DNA of 39,992 nucleotides from Acidobacteriota bacterium (GCA_038040445.1 JBBPIG010000039.1:1-39992); one strand, 5' to 3'. Counted from the stretch's first letter, positions 16,069-24,029 are shown. Numbers and translations: made by a program. Notes: generated from the sequence alone by a model not told the origin.

Positions 16069-19000
16069 ATGGAGAGCAATTCGAAAATCTTCATCAGCTA
16101 CAGCCACGATTCCGACGCACACCGCGAAAAGGTGCTCGCGCTCTCCGAACGACTGCGCGCGGACGGCATTGAGACTCTCCTCGACCAGTATGTGAATGGC
16201 TCGCCGGAGCAGGGCTGGCCGCGCTGGATGCTCGACCAACTCGATGCGGCGACCTTTGTTCTCGTCATCTGCACCGAAACTTACTACCGCCGATTCCGTG
16301 GACACGAAGCGCCGGGCAAAGGCAAGGGGGCGGATTGGGAGGGCGCACTCATAACGCAGGAGATTTACGACAGCCGCAGCCAGACCTTGAAGTTTGTACC
16401 TGTATTCCTCACCGCTGTGGTTGAGGAACACATTCCCGAGCCGCTGCGCCCGCATACGCACTACGCGCTCACTTCGGAGGATGCTTACCAGCGGCTCTAT
16501 GATTTTCTACTGCGTCAGGCGGGAGTTGAGCCAGGGTCTGTCGGCATGCTCAAGAAGAGCCACCGTCGCAAAGGCACCCCGCTGACTTTCGACGGGCCTG
16601 CCCAAGCCTCTCGCCCTGTCGACATCTCGCGCATCGTCAAATACGCCCCGGCTGAACTCATTGGGCGCGAAGCCGAGACCGCGCTGCTCAACGACGTCTG
16701 GGCCAAAGTCCGCCGCGCTGAGTCACCGCGTCCGCACATCCTCACCCTCGTCGCGCTCGGCGGCGAGGGGAAGACTTCACTCGTAGCGAAGTGGGCGAGC
16801 CAGCTCGCCTATCAAAACTGGCCTGGGTGCGACGCCGTGTTCGCGTGGTCGTTCTACAGCCAGGGCACGCGCGATCAGGTGGCCGCCTCATCCGATCTGT
16901 TCCTCAAGGAAGCGCTCAATTTCTTCGGGGACGACGCGGACAAGGAATTCGCCGCCAGCAACGCCGGGGCTTTCGAGAAGGGTCAGCGGCTCGCTCGCAT
17001 CGTCGGCGAGCGGCGGGCGCTACTCATCCTGGATGGCTTGGAGCCGCTGCAATACGCGCCCACCTCGCCCACGCCGGGCGAACTCAAGGATCAGGGGATC
17101 GCCGCGCTGCTCAAAGGACTGGCCGCCAACAGTCACGGCCTGTGCATAGTCACTACGCGGTATGCCCTCCCCGACCTGCGCGCCTTCATCGGCAACACCG
17201 TCCACGAAGAAAAGCTCACGCGCCTTTCCACCGACGCGGGCGTGGCGCTGCTTCAGTCCTTAGGCGTGCACGGCATTTTACGGAAAACCATTTCGAGCGC
17301 CGATGGGCGGGACCTTTGGAACGAGTACGAGAAGCTGGTCGAAGATGTGAAAGGTCACGCGCTGACTTTGAACCTGCTCGGCACTTACCTGCGCGACGCC
17401 CACGCTGGAGACATCCGCCAGCGCGACCTGATCAAGCTTGAGGTAGCCGATGCCACAAACGAACATCGGGATCACGCATGGCACGTGATGGAAGCTTATG
17501 TGAAGTGGATGGCTCCAACCGGCTTGCACGCTTGGCTGAGGCGTTTGTTCAAGGCGAAAGATCGCGAGCTTCAGGCGGAGGGGAATCGTGCCCTCTCCCT
17601 ACTGAGGCTGCTCGGCCTGTTCGACCGTCCCGCCACGGCGGATTGCCTGAAAGCTTTGTGGCAGCCCCCGGCTATCGCTGGGTTGACCGAACCGCTCGTC
17701 GGGCTCAGCGAAGCGCAGCGCAACCTGTCGCTCAAGCGACTGGAAGACGCGAAGCTGCTGACGGTGAACCGGGCGCAAGGTTCCGGCGAACTCATCGCCC
17801 TCGACGCCCATCCGCTGCTGCGGGAATACTTCGCCCGGCGCGTGCGACAGCAGGAGCCCGAAGCCTGGCGCGCTGCGCACCAGCGGCTTTACGAACACCT
17901 CTGCGCAACCACGCCGGACGAGCCTGAGCCTATGCTCGAAGATCTTCAACCGCTCTACCAAGCCGTGGCCCACGGCTGCCAGGCGGGGATAACCGAGGAA
18001 GCTCGTGCAACGGTTTACCGCGACCGCATCCAGCGTGGGAGAGAAGCCTACAGCACGTTCAAGCTCGGCGCGCTCGGTTCCGATTTGGGAGCCATCGCCT
18101 GCTTCTTTAAGCAGCCTTGGAGCGAACTCTTGCCCGCCATTTCAGAAGGTGGAGAAGCCTGGCTGCTGAACGAAGCCGCCTTCACCCTGCGCGCCTTGGG
18201 TCGGCTAACCGAGGCCCTCGAACCGATGCGGGCGAACCTGAAGATGCGCGTAGAGCGCGAGGAATGGCAGCACGCCCCTTCAAGCGCCAGCAACCTGAGC
18301 GAGTTGGAGCTGACGTTGGGCGAGGTGGCCGGGGCGGTGGGGGACGCCAAGCAGTCCGTGACCTACGCCGACCGCAGCGGCGATGCGTATCAGCGGATCG
18401 CGAGGCGCACAGCCCACGCCGACGCCCTGCACCAGGCGGGCTCCCGGGCCAAGGCGGAGGCGCAGTTCCGCGAGGCCGAGCAGATGCAGGCCGAGCACCA
18501 GCGCGCCTACGCGCTGCTGTATTCCGTGCGGGGCTTCGAGTATTGCGACCTGCTCCTCGCGGAGGGGGAGCGTGCCGCGTGGCAGATGAGAAATGCGGAA
18601 CGAGGAATGCGGAATGCGGAATTGATTGAAGCGTGCCGCGCCGTCTCTCAGCGCGCGGCGCAGACGCTCAAGTGGGTGACCAAAGGAAAGCTTGGCCTCC
18701 TGACCATCGCCCTCGACCATCTCACCTTGGGCCGCGCCGCGCTCTACGCGGGGATTCTTGAAGATTACGACTTCCGACTTCCGACTTCTGACTTCTCGCA
18801 CATAGACGCCGCCGTGTCGGGCCTCCGCCGCGCTGGCACGCAGAACTGGATTCCTGCCGCCCTCCTCACCCGCGCCTGGCTGCGGAGTCTCACCGGCGCG
18901 CGCACCGGCCCCGAGAGCGCGCAGAGCGACCTGGACGAAGCCTGGGAAATCGCCGAGCGCGGCTCGATGCGGTTGTTCCTGGCGGATATTCACTTGCACC

Positions 19001-19218
19001 GGGCGAGGCTCTTCGGATTGCGGATTGCGGATTTCGGATTGCAGAATGAAGAAGCGGATAGCGGTGTGCGGAATGAAGCAGCGGAGCCATATCCGTGGGA
19101 ATCGCCCGAAGCGGATTTGGCGGCCGCTGAGAAGCTGATCAACGATTGCGGCTACCACCGCCGCGACGAAGAACTCGCCGACGCCAAGAAGGCGATTCTC
19201 GGACAAGAACTGATATGA
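16069..19218 (+). CDS. SEFIR-STAND NTPase-TPR protein, NLR-like candidate defence or signalling protein
   Basis: 1049 residues in animal-NLR-like order. Residues 1-150 are a SEFIR/TIR-like domain (KIFISYSHDSDAHREKV, GWPRWMLDQLDAATFVLVIC). A STAND NTPase follows: P-loop GGEGKT at 231-236, Walker B LLILDG near 320, the TTR motif in IVTTRYALPDL, and GHALTLNLLG. A winged-helix-like segment and DAHPLLREYF come next, then tetratricopeptide-like helices to the end. In characterised bacterial NLR-like proteins, C-terminal repeats sense a phage or stress signal and the N-terminal domain is the effector; applying that here is inference. Three heptad repeats are inserted in frame in the C-terminal third (residues about 840-852, 900-909, 982-1004). 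I took the ATG at 16069 over a TTG at 16027. No strong ribosome-binding site is seen. Confidence 0.85.
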   Translation: MESNSKIFISYSHDSDAHREKVLALSERLRADGIETLLDQYVNGSPEQGWPRWMLDQLDAATFVLVICTETYYRRFRGHEAPGKGKGADWEGALITQEIYDSRSQTLKFVPVFLTAVVEEHIPEPLRPHTHYALTSEDAYQRLYDFLLRQAGVEPGSVGMLKKSHRRKGTPLTFDGPAQASRPVDISRIVKYAPAELIGREAETALLNDVWAKVRRAESPRPHILTLVALGGEGKTSLVAKWASQLAYQNWPGCDAVFAWSFYSQGTRDQVAASSDLFLKEALNFFGDDADKEFAASNAGAFEKGQRLARIVGERRALLILDGLEPLQYAPTSPTPGELKDQGIAALLKGLAANSHGLCIVTTRYALPDLRAFIGNTVHEEKLTRLSTDAGVALLQSLGVHGILRKTISSADGRDLWNEYEKLVEDVKGHALTLNLLGTYLRDAHAGDIRQRDLIKLEVADATNEHRDHAWHVMEAYVKWMAPTGLHAWLRRLFKAKDRELQAEGNRALSLLRLLGLFDRPATADCLKALWQPPAIAGLTEPLVGLSEAQRNLSLKRLEDAKLLTVNRAQGSGELIALDAHPLLREYFARRVRQQEPEAWRAAHQRLYEHLCATTPDEPEPMLEDLQPLYQAVAHGCQAGITEEARATVYRDRIQRGREAYSTFKLGALGSDLGAIACFFKQPWSELLPAISEGGEAWLLNEAAFTLRALGRLTEALEPMRANLKMRVEREEWQHAPSSASNLSELELTLGEVAGAVGDAKQSVTYADRSGDAYQRIARRTAHADALHQAGSRAKAEAQFREAEQMQAEHQRAYALLYSVRGFEYCDLLLAEGERAAWQMRNAERGMRNAELIEACRAVSQRAAQTLKWVTKGKLGLLTIALDHLTLGRAALYAGILEDYDFRLPTSDFSHIDAAVSGLRRAGTQNWIPAALLTRAWLRSLTGARTGPESAQSDLDEAWEIAERGSMRLFLADIHLHRARLFGLRIADFGLQNEEADSGVRNEAAEPYPWESPEADLAAAEKLINDCGYHRRDEELADAKKAILGQELI
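18586..18624 (+). repeat. In-frame heptad repeat, GGAATGC word
   Basis: Tandem 7-nt units GAGAAAT, GCGGAAC, GAGGAAT, GCGGAAT, GCGGAAT inside the SEFIR-STAND gene. Because 7 is not a multiple of 3, they are read in all three frames and give the peptide MRNAERGMRNAE. No reverse-complement arm lies nearby. The peptide interrupts helical repeat sequence and has no counterpart in the rest of the protein. Confidence 0.75.
18768..18797 (+). repeat. In-frame heptad repeat, GACTTCC word
   Basis: Four tandem heptads, GACTTCC twice and GACTTCT twice, inside the SEFIR-STAND gene, read as DFRLPTSDFS. On the other strand the word is GGAAGTC, matching the GGANNNN form of the family. Confidence 0.75.
19011..19080 (+). 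repeat. In-frame heptad repeat, GGATTGC word
   Basis: Units TTCGGAT, TGCGGAT, TGCGGAT, TTCGGAT, TGCAGAA, then a degenerate part to about 19080. They are read in frame as FGLRIADFGLQNEEADSGV. I recall similar FGLRIADFGL strings in proteins predicted from other uncultured bacteria, which would fit a recurrent mobile or slippage-made element, but this was not checked. Confidence 0.75.
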
Positions 19219-19367
19219 GAGCTTTATGGAGCAGGTTGAACATGAGCCGCGAGAATCCGTGGACGCCGATCTTAATGCTCTTGCCGCTTCGGCGGAAATG
19301 ATTGCTACCATCGCAAGCGAAAGCTAGAATGGCGGTGACTGCGAAGCCGCTCCACGAGGTGCGCAAG

Positions 19368-19670
19368 ATGACAGACCAGCAAAGCACAATAGTCATGGAA
19401 GAAGTGACTGATCCCCAACGCGTCGCCGAGGCTCACGCGCGACGCGAGCGATTCGACCGAAATTGGCTGTGGCTCCGAGAGCACGCTCAGGAGGTCTACG
19501 AGCGCTACCGCGGGAAGTGTATCTCTGTAGCAGGTGAAGAACTGTTCGTCGGTGATACACCACAAGATGTGATTGCTCGAGCCGCAGCCGCACACCCGGA
19601 GGACGACGGAAGCTTCGTCCATTACATTCCTCACAAGAAAATGGCTCGAGTCTATGGTAATCGCTGGTGA
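19368..19670 (+). CDS. DUF5678-like small protein
   Basis: 100 residues. The core FDRNWLWLREHAQEVYERYR followed by GKCISVAGEELFVGDTPQDV is the pattern I know from DUF5678-type proteins: a Trp-rich helix, then a small beta domain. The end, FVHYIPHKKMARVYGNRW, is also typical. The ATG at 19368 is preceded by GAGGT at a good distance; an upstream frame extension to 19302 is unlikely to be used. It overlaps the retropepsin-like gene by 17 nt, and this two-gene arrangement recurs in cyanobacteria and Acidobacteriota to my knowledge. A role as substrate or inhibitor of the partner protease is a guess. Confidence 0.8.
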   Translation: MTDQQSTIVMEEVTDPQRVAEAHARRERFDRNWLWLREHAQEVYERYRGKCISVAGEELFVGDTPQDVIARAAAAHPEDDGSFVHYIPHKKMARVYGNRW

Positions 19671-20088
19671 ATGGTTTTTTTGCTCCGACGACATCGTGCG
19701 CCCGGTGATTCGGGGTGAGGCTCTTGCGTATAATGGGCGCTGGATCCAAGTTCCCTTTCTTGTTGACAGCGGCGCGGATCGCACGGTGTTTAGTGGCGCT
19801 CTGCTGGCGAAGCTGGGCCTGACGCCCCTTACGGTTCAAGAAGGTATAAGCGGACTTGGCGGAGCGGCTGACTCGGTAGTCGTAGAAACTCAGATACAGT
19901 TCACTCGTGAAACCGGCGGACAAGTCGTTTTCCGAGGCCGCTATGCGGCCGTTACTGGAATAGACACACTGGACATCAGTGTCCTGGGCCGAGACGTTAT
20001 GGATATATTCGCAGTGATAGTCGATCGACCCGGTGATGTGGTCAGTCTTGTCGGCCAGCGCCACCGTTACACCATCGAGCAGATTTGA
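19654..20088 (+). CDS. Retropepsin-like aspartic protease
   Basis: 144 residues. FLVDSGADRTVFSGALLAKL, with the catalytic Asp at 38 in DSGA, is the single-chain retropepsin signature. A second half with YAAVTGIDTLDISVLGRDV supplies the hydrophobic LGRD-type motif near residue 110-120. Retropepsin-like proteases act as homodimers, with one Asp from each chain. No signal peptide or membrane anchor is visible, so the protein is probably cytoplasmic. The ATG at 19654 overlaps the DUF5678-like gene and excludes a long unrelated N-terminal extension in the same frame. Its target is unknown. Confidence 0.8.
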   Translation: MVIAGEWFFCSDDIVRPVIRGEALAYNGRWIQVPFLVDSGADRTVFSGALLAKLGLTPLTVQEGISGLGGAADSVVVETQIQFTRETGGQVVFRGRYAAVTGIDTLDISVLGRDVMDIFAVIVDRPGDVVSLVGQRHRYTIEQI

Positions 20089-20096
20089 AGAGCCCT

Positions 20097-20197
20097 CTTA
20101 ACTAACTCAAGCACGCCACAAGCCGATCTCTTCACCAACACCCCGTTCGCGGGCTGATCTTGAAGACGCGAAGCGCAGTGGCGATGTCTAGTCCGTC
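20097..20197. repeat. Direct repeat flanking the nucleotidyltransferase pair, left copy
   Basis: About 100 nt similar to 21149-21250, with the shared core GATCTCTTCACCAACAC. The two copies bracket the genes at 20248-21067. The right copy is the intact 3' end of the ornithine cyclodeaminase gene plus a few downstream bases. Confidence 0.65.
20107..20197 (-). pseudogene. Frameshifted remnant of the ornithine cyclodeaminase 3' end
   Basis: The minus strand encodes GLDIATALRVFK in one frame and ARERGVGEEIGLWRA plus a stop in another. Joined, these match EDISTALRVYNLARERSVGEEIDLWRR, the C-terminus of the intact gene at 21163-22125. A one-base frame change separates the two parts. The similarity continues a little past the stop codon. 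The copy is in the same orientation as the intact gene, about 1050 nt away. Confidence 0.75.
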
Positions 20198-20247
20198 CGT
20201 CCGGCTCTGTACTTTCATATCGCTCTGTATTCGATTATTCTTGTCGC

Positions 20248-20508
20248 ATGAACGATGAGCCATCTTCTCTAGCCAATTGGACGCCGGAGCAGATCGCATT
20301 AGGTAAACGGTGGGTCGAGACATGGCGGCTCGCGGGCGAGGAACTCGAGCGAATTCACCGGAAGGAGCTTCGGGAGCTCGACAGCTACCGAGCAATCGCC
20401 CTGCTTTGCGGTCCCGCGGATTATACGCGGCCACCCCGCGCGCCTAAACCGACTTCCGGTCTCGTCGAACAGCAGCGATGGTTCATGAAGGCGGCCGGCC
20501 GTGATTGA
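20248..20508 (+). CDS. Small partner protein of the nucleotidyltransferase
   Basis: 86 residues, charged and mainly helical. EQIALGKRWVETWRLAGEEL and ERIHRKELRELD form one long amphipathic helix, followed by a Pro-rich tail with GLVEQQRWFMK. The stop overlaps the start of the next gene by 8 nt, so the two are translationally coupled. Similar short proteins sit before AbiEii-like nucleotidyltransferases in other genomes to my knowledge. Its place suggests an antitoxin or regulatory subunit. No DNA-binding motif is apparent. Confidence 0.75.
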   Translation: MNDEPSSLANWTPEQIALGKRWVETWRLAGEELERIHRKELRELDSYRAIALLCGPADYTRPPRAPKPTSGLVEQQRWFMKAAGRD

Positions 20509-21067
20509 GGTCATCCGGGCGGCGGCTGAGCTACAAGCAGTCTGCCAATCGCAGGGCTGGCAGTTTTGTTTTATCGGCGGACTTGCGCTCCAGCGTTGGG
20601 GTGAACCGCGCGAAACCGTCGATGCCGACCTGACCCTTCTGACCGGCTTTGGCGGCGAGGAGCCGTTCATTCAAATTCTGCTTCAGCACTTTGAAGGGAG
20701 AATTCCAGACGCCGCCCAGTTCGCCCGAGAGCGGCGCGTGCTGCTTCTCCGCTCGAGCAAAGGTGTCGGTCTGGACGTAGCACTTGGGGCGTTGCCGTTC
20801 GAAGAATTGGTAGTGCAGCGTTCCTCTTTCTTTGACTATCCCTCCGACATTGCGCTGCGCACGTGCTCAGCCGAAGACCTGGTTGTGTTGAAAGCTTTCG
20901 CGAGCCGCGGGCAGGATTGGGTGGATATCGAGCGGATCATTGTACGGCAGACCGGCAAACTCGACTGGCGATATATTCGCGACCAGTTGCGTCCACTGGC
21001 TGAGTTGAAGGGCGCTCCGGAAATCCTCGATCAGCTTGAGAGCCGCCGCGCCGAGCTCGAGCAGTAG
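20501..21067 (+). CDS. Nucleotidyltransferase of AbiEii/AbiGii toxin type
   Basis: 188 residues, starting at GTG. CFIGGLALQRWGEPRETVDADLTLL places the nucleotide-binding Gly26-Gly27 and the metal-binding Asp41-x-Asp43 in the order of the polymerase-beta-like fold. A later LDVALGALPFEELVVQRSS supplies the third acidic residue region (near 88). RTCSAEDLVVLKAFASRGQDW, then DIERIIVRQ, is the helical part typical of AbiEii-like proteins. AbiEii toxins transfer nucleotides to target RNAs and are neutralised by a partner; whether this one is toxic is inferred from the fold and the coupled small gene. Direct repeats flank the pair. Confidence 0.82.
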   Translation: MIEVIRAAAELQAVCQSQGWQFCFIGGLALQRWGEPRETVDADLTLLTGFGGEEPFIQILLQHFEGRIPDAAQFARERRVLLLRSSKGVGLDVALGALPFEELVVQRSSFFDYPSDIALRTCSAEDLVVLKAFASRGQDWVDIERIIVRQTGKLDWRYIRDQLRPLAELKGAPEILDQLESRRAELEQ

Positions 21068-21148
21068 CTGAAGCCTTCCAATCCTTGCGACGTTTTATTC
21101 CTCCGCGCACAACGGCGACGCCCGCGACCAAATCCTGAAGCGATCTGT

Positions 21149-21250
21149 CTTAACCAACCATCTCAGCGCCGCCACAAGTCGATCTCTTCACCAACACTCC
21201 GTTCGCGAGCAAGGTTGTAAACCCGCAATGCCGTCGAAATATCCTCGAGC
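21149..21250. repeat. Direct repeat flanking the nucleotidyltransferase pair, right copy
   Basis: The right-hand copy of the 100-nt direct repeat. It comprises the C-terminal codons of the intact ornithine cyclodeaminase gene and about 14 nt after its stop. The left copy is decayed. Confidence 0.65.
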
Positions 21251-22125
21251 GCAATGCCGTTTGATTTGAACACCGTGATATCGTCCTCGCCTCTGCGTCC
21301 CTGATCGCGGCCGGCAACTATGCGCCCGAGCTCGGTCACCGATTCCCAACTGATAACTCCGCGCTCGATCGCAGGCATCAAGTCGCCCGCTTCGATCTTC
21401 GATTGCTCGATTGAATCGACGGCAATAACCGAAGCTCGGCGAATCGTCTCGACATCGATCTCGGCCTTCGATAAGAAGTTCGAGCCCGCCGCGTTGATGT
21501 GAGTGCCCGGCTCGATCCATTCGCCTTTGAATACAGGCTCGCGCGACGTCGTTGCGGTCACGATGATCGAACACCCTCTCGCGGCTTCTTCCGGGGAAGC
21601 TACGGCAAGCACCTCGGTCCGGAGCAGCGTGGTCATTCTTCGAGCAAACGCTAAGCGGCGCTGGGCGTCGCGGCCGTACACCTTGATCGCCTTGATGTGC
21701 CGAACTGCGCACACGGCCATCATCTGGCTCTCGGCTTGCCAACCCGTGCCGTACACCCCAAGCACATCGGCGGACTCGCGCGACATGTACTTCGTAGCTA
21801 CAGCCGACGCCGCGCCCGTTCGCATTTGTCCCAAGCGATCGGCTTCGATCATCGCTAACATATCGCCGGTCTCGGATTCGTAGAGCAAGACCAGGAACCG
21901 CGCGCCCTTTTTCGAAGCAGTGTAGACCTTCAAGCCGTAGACCCCCAGCCTTCGATCGCCGGCCGCAAGCACGTGCAGTTGCGACGTTGGCGTTGCCACT
22001 CGGTAGCGCGGTCTGTTGGTCGCTTGCCCCTCGGCTTGATCGCGCAAGACTTCTTCAACGGCGGCGATCGCCGTCTCGATGTCGAGCAGTTCAGTTACGT
22101 GTTGTTCTCTTAGTAGTAGTGCCAT
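21163..22125 (-). CDS. Ornithine cyclodeaminase/mu-crystallin family protein
   Basis: 320 residues. The family binds NAD(P) and acts on amino or imino acids: ornithine to proline, alanine dehydrogenase, or ketimine reductase. The Rossmann motif is GTGWQA at 126-131 within VLGVYGTGWQAESQM. MRTGAASAVATKYMS at 101-115 and INAAGSNFLSKAEID near 211 are family hallmarks, as is DDITVFKSNGIALEDI near 280. An upstream lysine in YGLKVY (Lys66) fits the catalytic site. Several subfamilies share these motifs, so the exact substrate is undecided. The gene start is followed upstream by the heptad element at 22140. Confidence 0.88.
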   Translation of the reverse strand: MALLLREQHVTELLDIETAIAAVEEVLRDQAEGQATNRPRYRVATPTSQLHVLAAGDRRLGVYGLKVYTASKKGARFLVLLYESETGDMLAMIEADRLGQMRTGAASAVATKYMSRESADVLGVYGTGWQAESQMMAVCAVRHIKAIKVYGRDAQRRLAFARRMTTLLRTEVLAVASPEEAARGCSIIVTATTSREPVFKGEWIEPGTHINAAGSNFLSKAEIDVETIRRASVIAVDSIEQSKIEAGDLMPAIERGVISWESVTELGRIVAGRDQGRRGEDDITVFKSNGIALEDISTALRVYNLARERSVGEEIDLWRR

Positions 22126-22139
22126 ATTCAGTGCGACCG

Positions 22140-22197
22140 GAGACCGATGACCGCCGACCGGTCATCGGTCGTCCGTCGTCCGTCGTCCGTCGCTCCC
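22140..22197. repeat. Heptad-repeat hairpin, GTCGTCC word
   Basis: A perfect 12-bp inverted repeat (22142-22153 and 22159-22170, 5-nt loop) runs without a break in phase into tandem GTCGTCC units to 22192. The other strand reads GGACGAC. It fills the gap between the ornithine cyclodeaminase start and the VWFA stop. Confidence 0.85.
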
Positions 22198-22198
22198 C

Positions 22199-23302
22199 TC
22201 ACTTCGCCCAATACCCCGACCGCGCGCGCACAGTCGCATCGCGCGCGCGAGTCTCGACTCTTATCGATCGCCAGCCGCCATCGCGCGCCTTGTTAGCCGG
22301 GTAGTAGCCGATCGAATACTGCGAGCGCAGATCATCAGCCACCTGCTTGTAGACGCCGGTCAAATCCGTAAGCGATCGCACCGGATAAACCCGTCCCCCC
22401 GTGCGCTCGCCAAGATCGCGCAGCTCGCGCCGCGAAAGCGTGTACAGCCCGGCATTGATCTCGCGAAGCGTCTGCGGCGTCAAGGTTTCACGCGGGCGAA
22501 ACCGCTGCAGCGATTCACGGTCGTGCGCTTCGTAGTAACGATCGATCTGACTTTGAGAAAAGTTAACATAGCCGCTATCGCTCTTCGGCTTGAGCAACCC
22601 TTGAAGCGTCGCGCCCTCGGTGCTCAACTCCAGGAAGTAAACAGATGCGTCGGACTTCTCGGCCAGCGGCGCAATGTCTTTGAATTTCATCTTACTGGTC
22701 GAATCGACTCCGTCAGACATGCAAACGATCGCCTTCCGTCCCTCGACTTGCTTGAACGGGCTCTCTTCAACAGCCAGATACAAGGAATCGTAAAACGAGG
22801 TGCCGGTTTTGTTGGTGAATCGATAGCCGTCTTCGCCTTCGGTGGTGACGATGCCCTCGATCGCGCTGGAGACTTCCGCGCGAGGGTCGGTGAACTCGGC
22901 AATCATCTCGACCTCGCGACTGAAGACAATCACGCCCACGCGGTCATCAAAGCGGAGTTCGCCCAGGAAGTTCCTGGCGGCGCGTTTTATCAACGCGATG
23001 TCGTCGCGCGTCGAGCCCGAGATATCCAGCAACAGCAGCAACGTAAACGGATCTTCAGTGGCTGCGAAATGGGCGATCTTCTGTTTCACTCCGTCTTCGT
23101 AGATGGTGAAATCGCCGGCCTTAAGGGCTTTGTAGGCGTGGCTGTTCGCTCCGGTAACCGAAGCGGTCACCGTTACGAGGTCAGTCTTGAGCCTTATCGG
23201 CTCGTCCTGATCGCGCGATTGCCGGTCCTGCGCGCGGGTGGTGAATTGGAAAGCGAGGATAAGAATGAGAAGCCAGTACGCTGGCCCGCGAGCTCTCGAC
23301 AT
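22199..23302 (-). CDS. Secreted VWFA-domain protein, acidobacterial TIGR03436 type
   Basis: 367 residues. Signal peptide at 1-24 (WLLILILAFQF then TTRAQ). An N-terminal beta segment (IRLKTDLVTVTASVTGANSH, then FTIYEDGVKQKIAHF) is followed by a von Willebrand A domain with the metal-ion-dependent adhesion motif DISGS at 93-97, and a later MSDGVDS. The end, YSIGYYPANKARDGGWRSI and VRARSGYWA, is a hallmark of the TIGR03436 family of VWFA-related Acidobacteria proteins, which are exported and of unknown role. This is one of the better lineage markers in the window. A ligand-binding or surface-assembly function is likely from the MIDAS site. Confidence 0.9.
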   Translation of the reverse strand: MSRARGPAYWLLILILAFQFTTRAQDRQSRDQDEPIRLKTDLVTVTASVTGANSHAYKALKAGDFTIYEDGVKQKIAHFAATEDPFTLLLLLDISGSTRDDIALIKRAARNFLGELRFDDRVGVIVFSREVEMIAEFTDPRAEVSSAIEGIVTTEGEDGYRFTNKTGTSFYDSLYLAVEESPFKQVEGRKAIVCMSDGVDSTSKMKFKDIAPLAEKSDASVYFLELSTEGATLQGLLKPKSDSGYVNFSQSQIDRYYEAHDRESLQRFRPRETLTPQTLREINAGLYTLSRRELRDLGERTGGRVYPVRSLTDLTGVYKQVADDLRSQYSIGYYPANKARDGGWRSIRVETRARDATVRARSGYWAK

Positions 23303-23351
23303 TTCAACCTCAAGAATTTGCCTGATGAATCAATCCTATCCCAGAAAATGT

Positions 23352-23521
23352 CAAAAGGAAAAAGCACATTGAAGTCATTTGGACTGCGGCGGCACCCTGC
23401 TACATTTCGCTCGGGCAACACCTACGCCGCCGCTTTCGCTTCGCAGTCGAGACGATCCACTTTCAACGAGGAGCACGTTTCACTCTTCCCCTTTGCCTTT
23501 TTCCTTTTGCCTTTTCCCTAT
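23352..23521. repeat. Heptad-type purine/pyrimidine arms, CTTTTTCCTTTTG
   Basis: CAAAAGGAAAAAG at 23352-23364 is perfectly complementary to CTTTTTCCTTTTG at 23497-23509. The right arm lies in heptads TTTGCCT, TTTTCCT, TTTGCCT, TTTCCCT up to 23520. The arms are 132 nt apart, further than in other members, in the divergent VWFA/FKBP gap (23303-23597). I see no gene in this gap. Confidence 0.7.
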
Positions 23522-23597
23522 GCTATCGTCTTGTTTCGAAAAAACAACTGTTCGTACCGCGAGGCTGATCCCCGGATCCCAAACAACCGAGACTACG

Positions 23598-24029
23598 ATG
23601 CCAATAGTAAAAGAAGGCGACACCATCACGCTTCACTATAAGGGGTGGCTCGATGACGGCACGGTGTTCGATTCTTCAGAAGCCCGCGAGCCCCTCAGCT
23701 TCAAAGTCGGCGACGGCCAGGTGATTCAGGGCTTCGACGACGGCGTCCGCGGTATGGCGGCCGGCGAGAGTCGGCAGCTCAACATCCCGCCCGATCAAGC
23801 TTATGGCGAGTACTATGAGGAACTGGTCACCGTCGTGCCTCGAAGCGGGTTCACTCCGGATACGCCAGCCATCGGTCTCGCGTTCGAAATGGAAATGCCG
23901 ACCGGAGAGTCAATGACCGTCCACATCATCGACGTCGAAGGCGACGACGTAACCCTCGACGCCAATCACCTGCTGGCCGGCGAGTCGTTGCACTTCGACG
24001 TGCTTCTTGTCAGCATCGATAATGAATGA
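23598..24029 (+). CDS. FKBP-type peptidyl-prolyl isomerase, SlyD-like
   Basis: 143 residues. Isomerises proline peptide bonds; SlyD types also act as chaperones. GDTITLHYKGWLDDGTVFDS begins the FKBP fold. GDGQVIQGFDDGVRGMAAGE near 39-58 and NIPPDQAYGEYYEEL near 63-77 match SlyD, in which an insert-in-flap domain follows (residues about 78-125). The C-terminal His/Cys-rich metal tail of E. coli SlyD is absent. I placed the start at ATG 23598; the frame is open further upstream but that region is repeat-containing non-coding sequence. The stop overlaps the hydantoinase start by 4 nt (ATGA), so the two proteins are translated together. Confidence 0.9.
   Translation: MPIVKEGDTITLHYKGWLDDGTVFDSSEAREPLSFKVGDGQVIQGFDDGVRGMAAGESRQLNIPPDQAYGEYYEELVTVVPRSGFTPDTPAIGLAFEMEMPTGESMTVHIIDVEGDDVTLDANHLLAGESLHFDVLLVSIDNE

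Noticed and set aside
18280-19311. A 343-codon minus-strand frame
   Set aside because: Antisense to the SEFIR-STAND gene; the forward protein is well supported.
22523-23641. A 372-codon plus-strand frame
   Set aside because: It lies antisense to the VWFA gene, whose signal peptide, MIDAS motif and family ending are clear; the plus frame has no recognisable domain.
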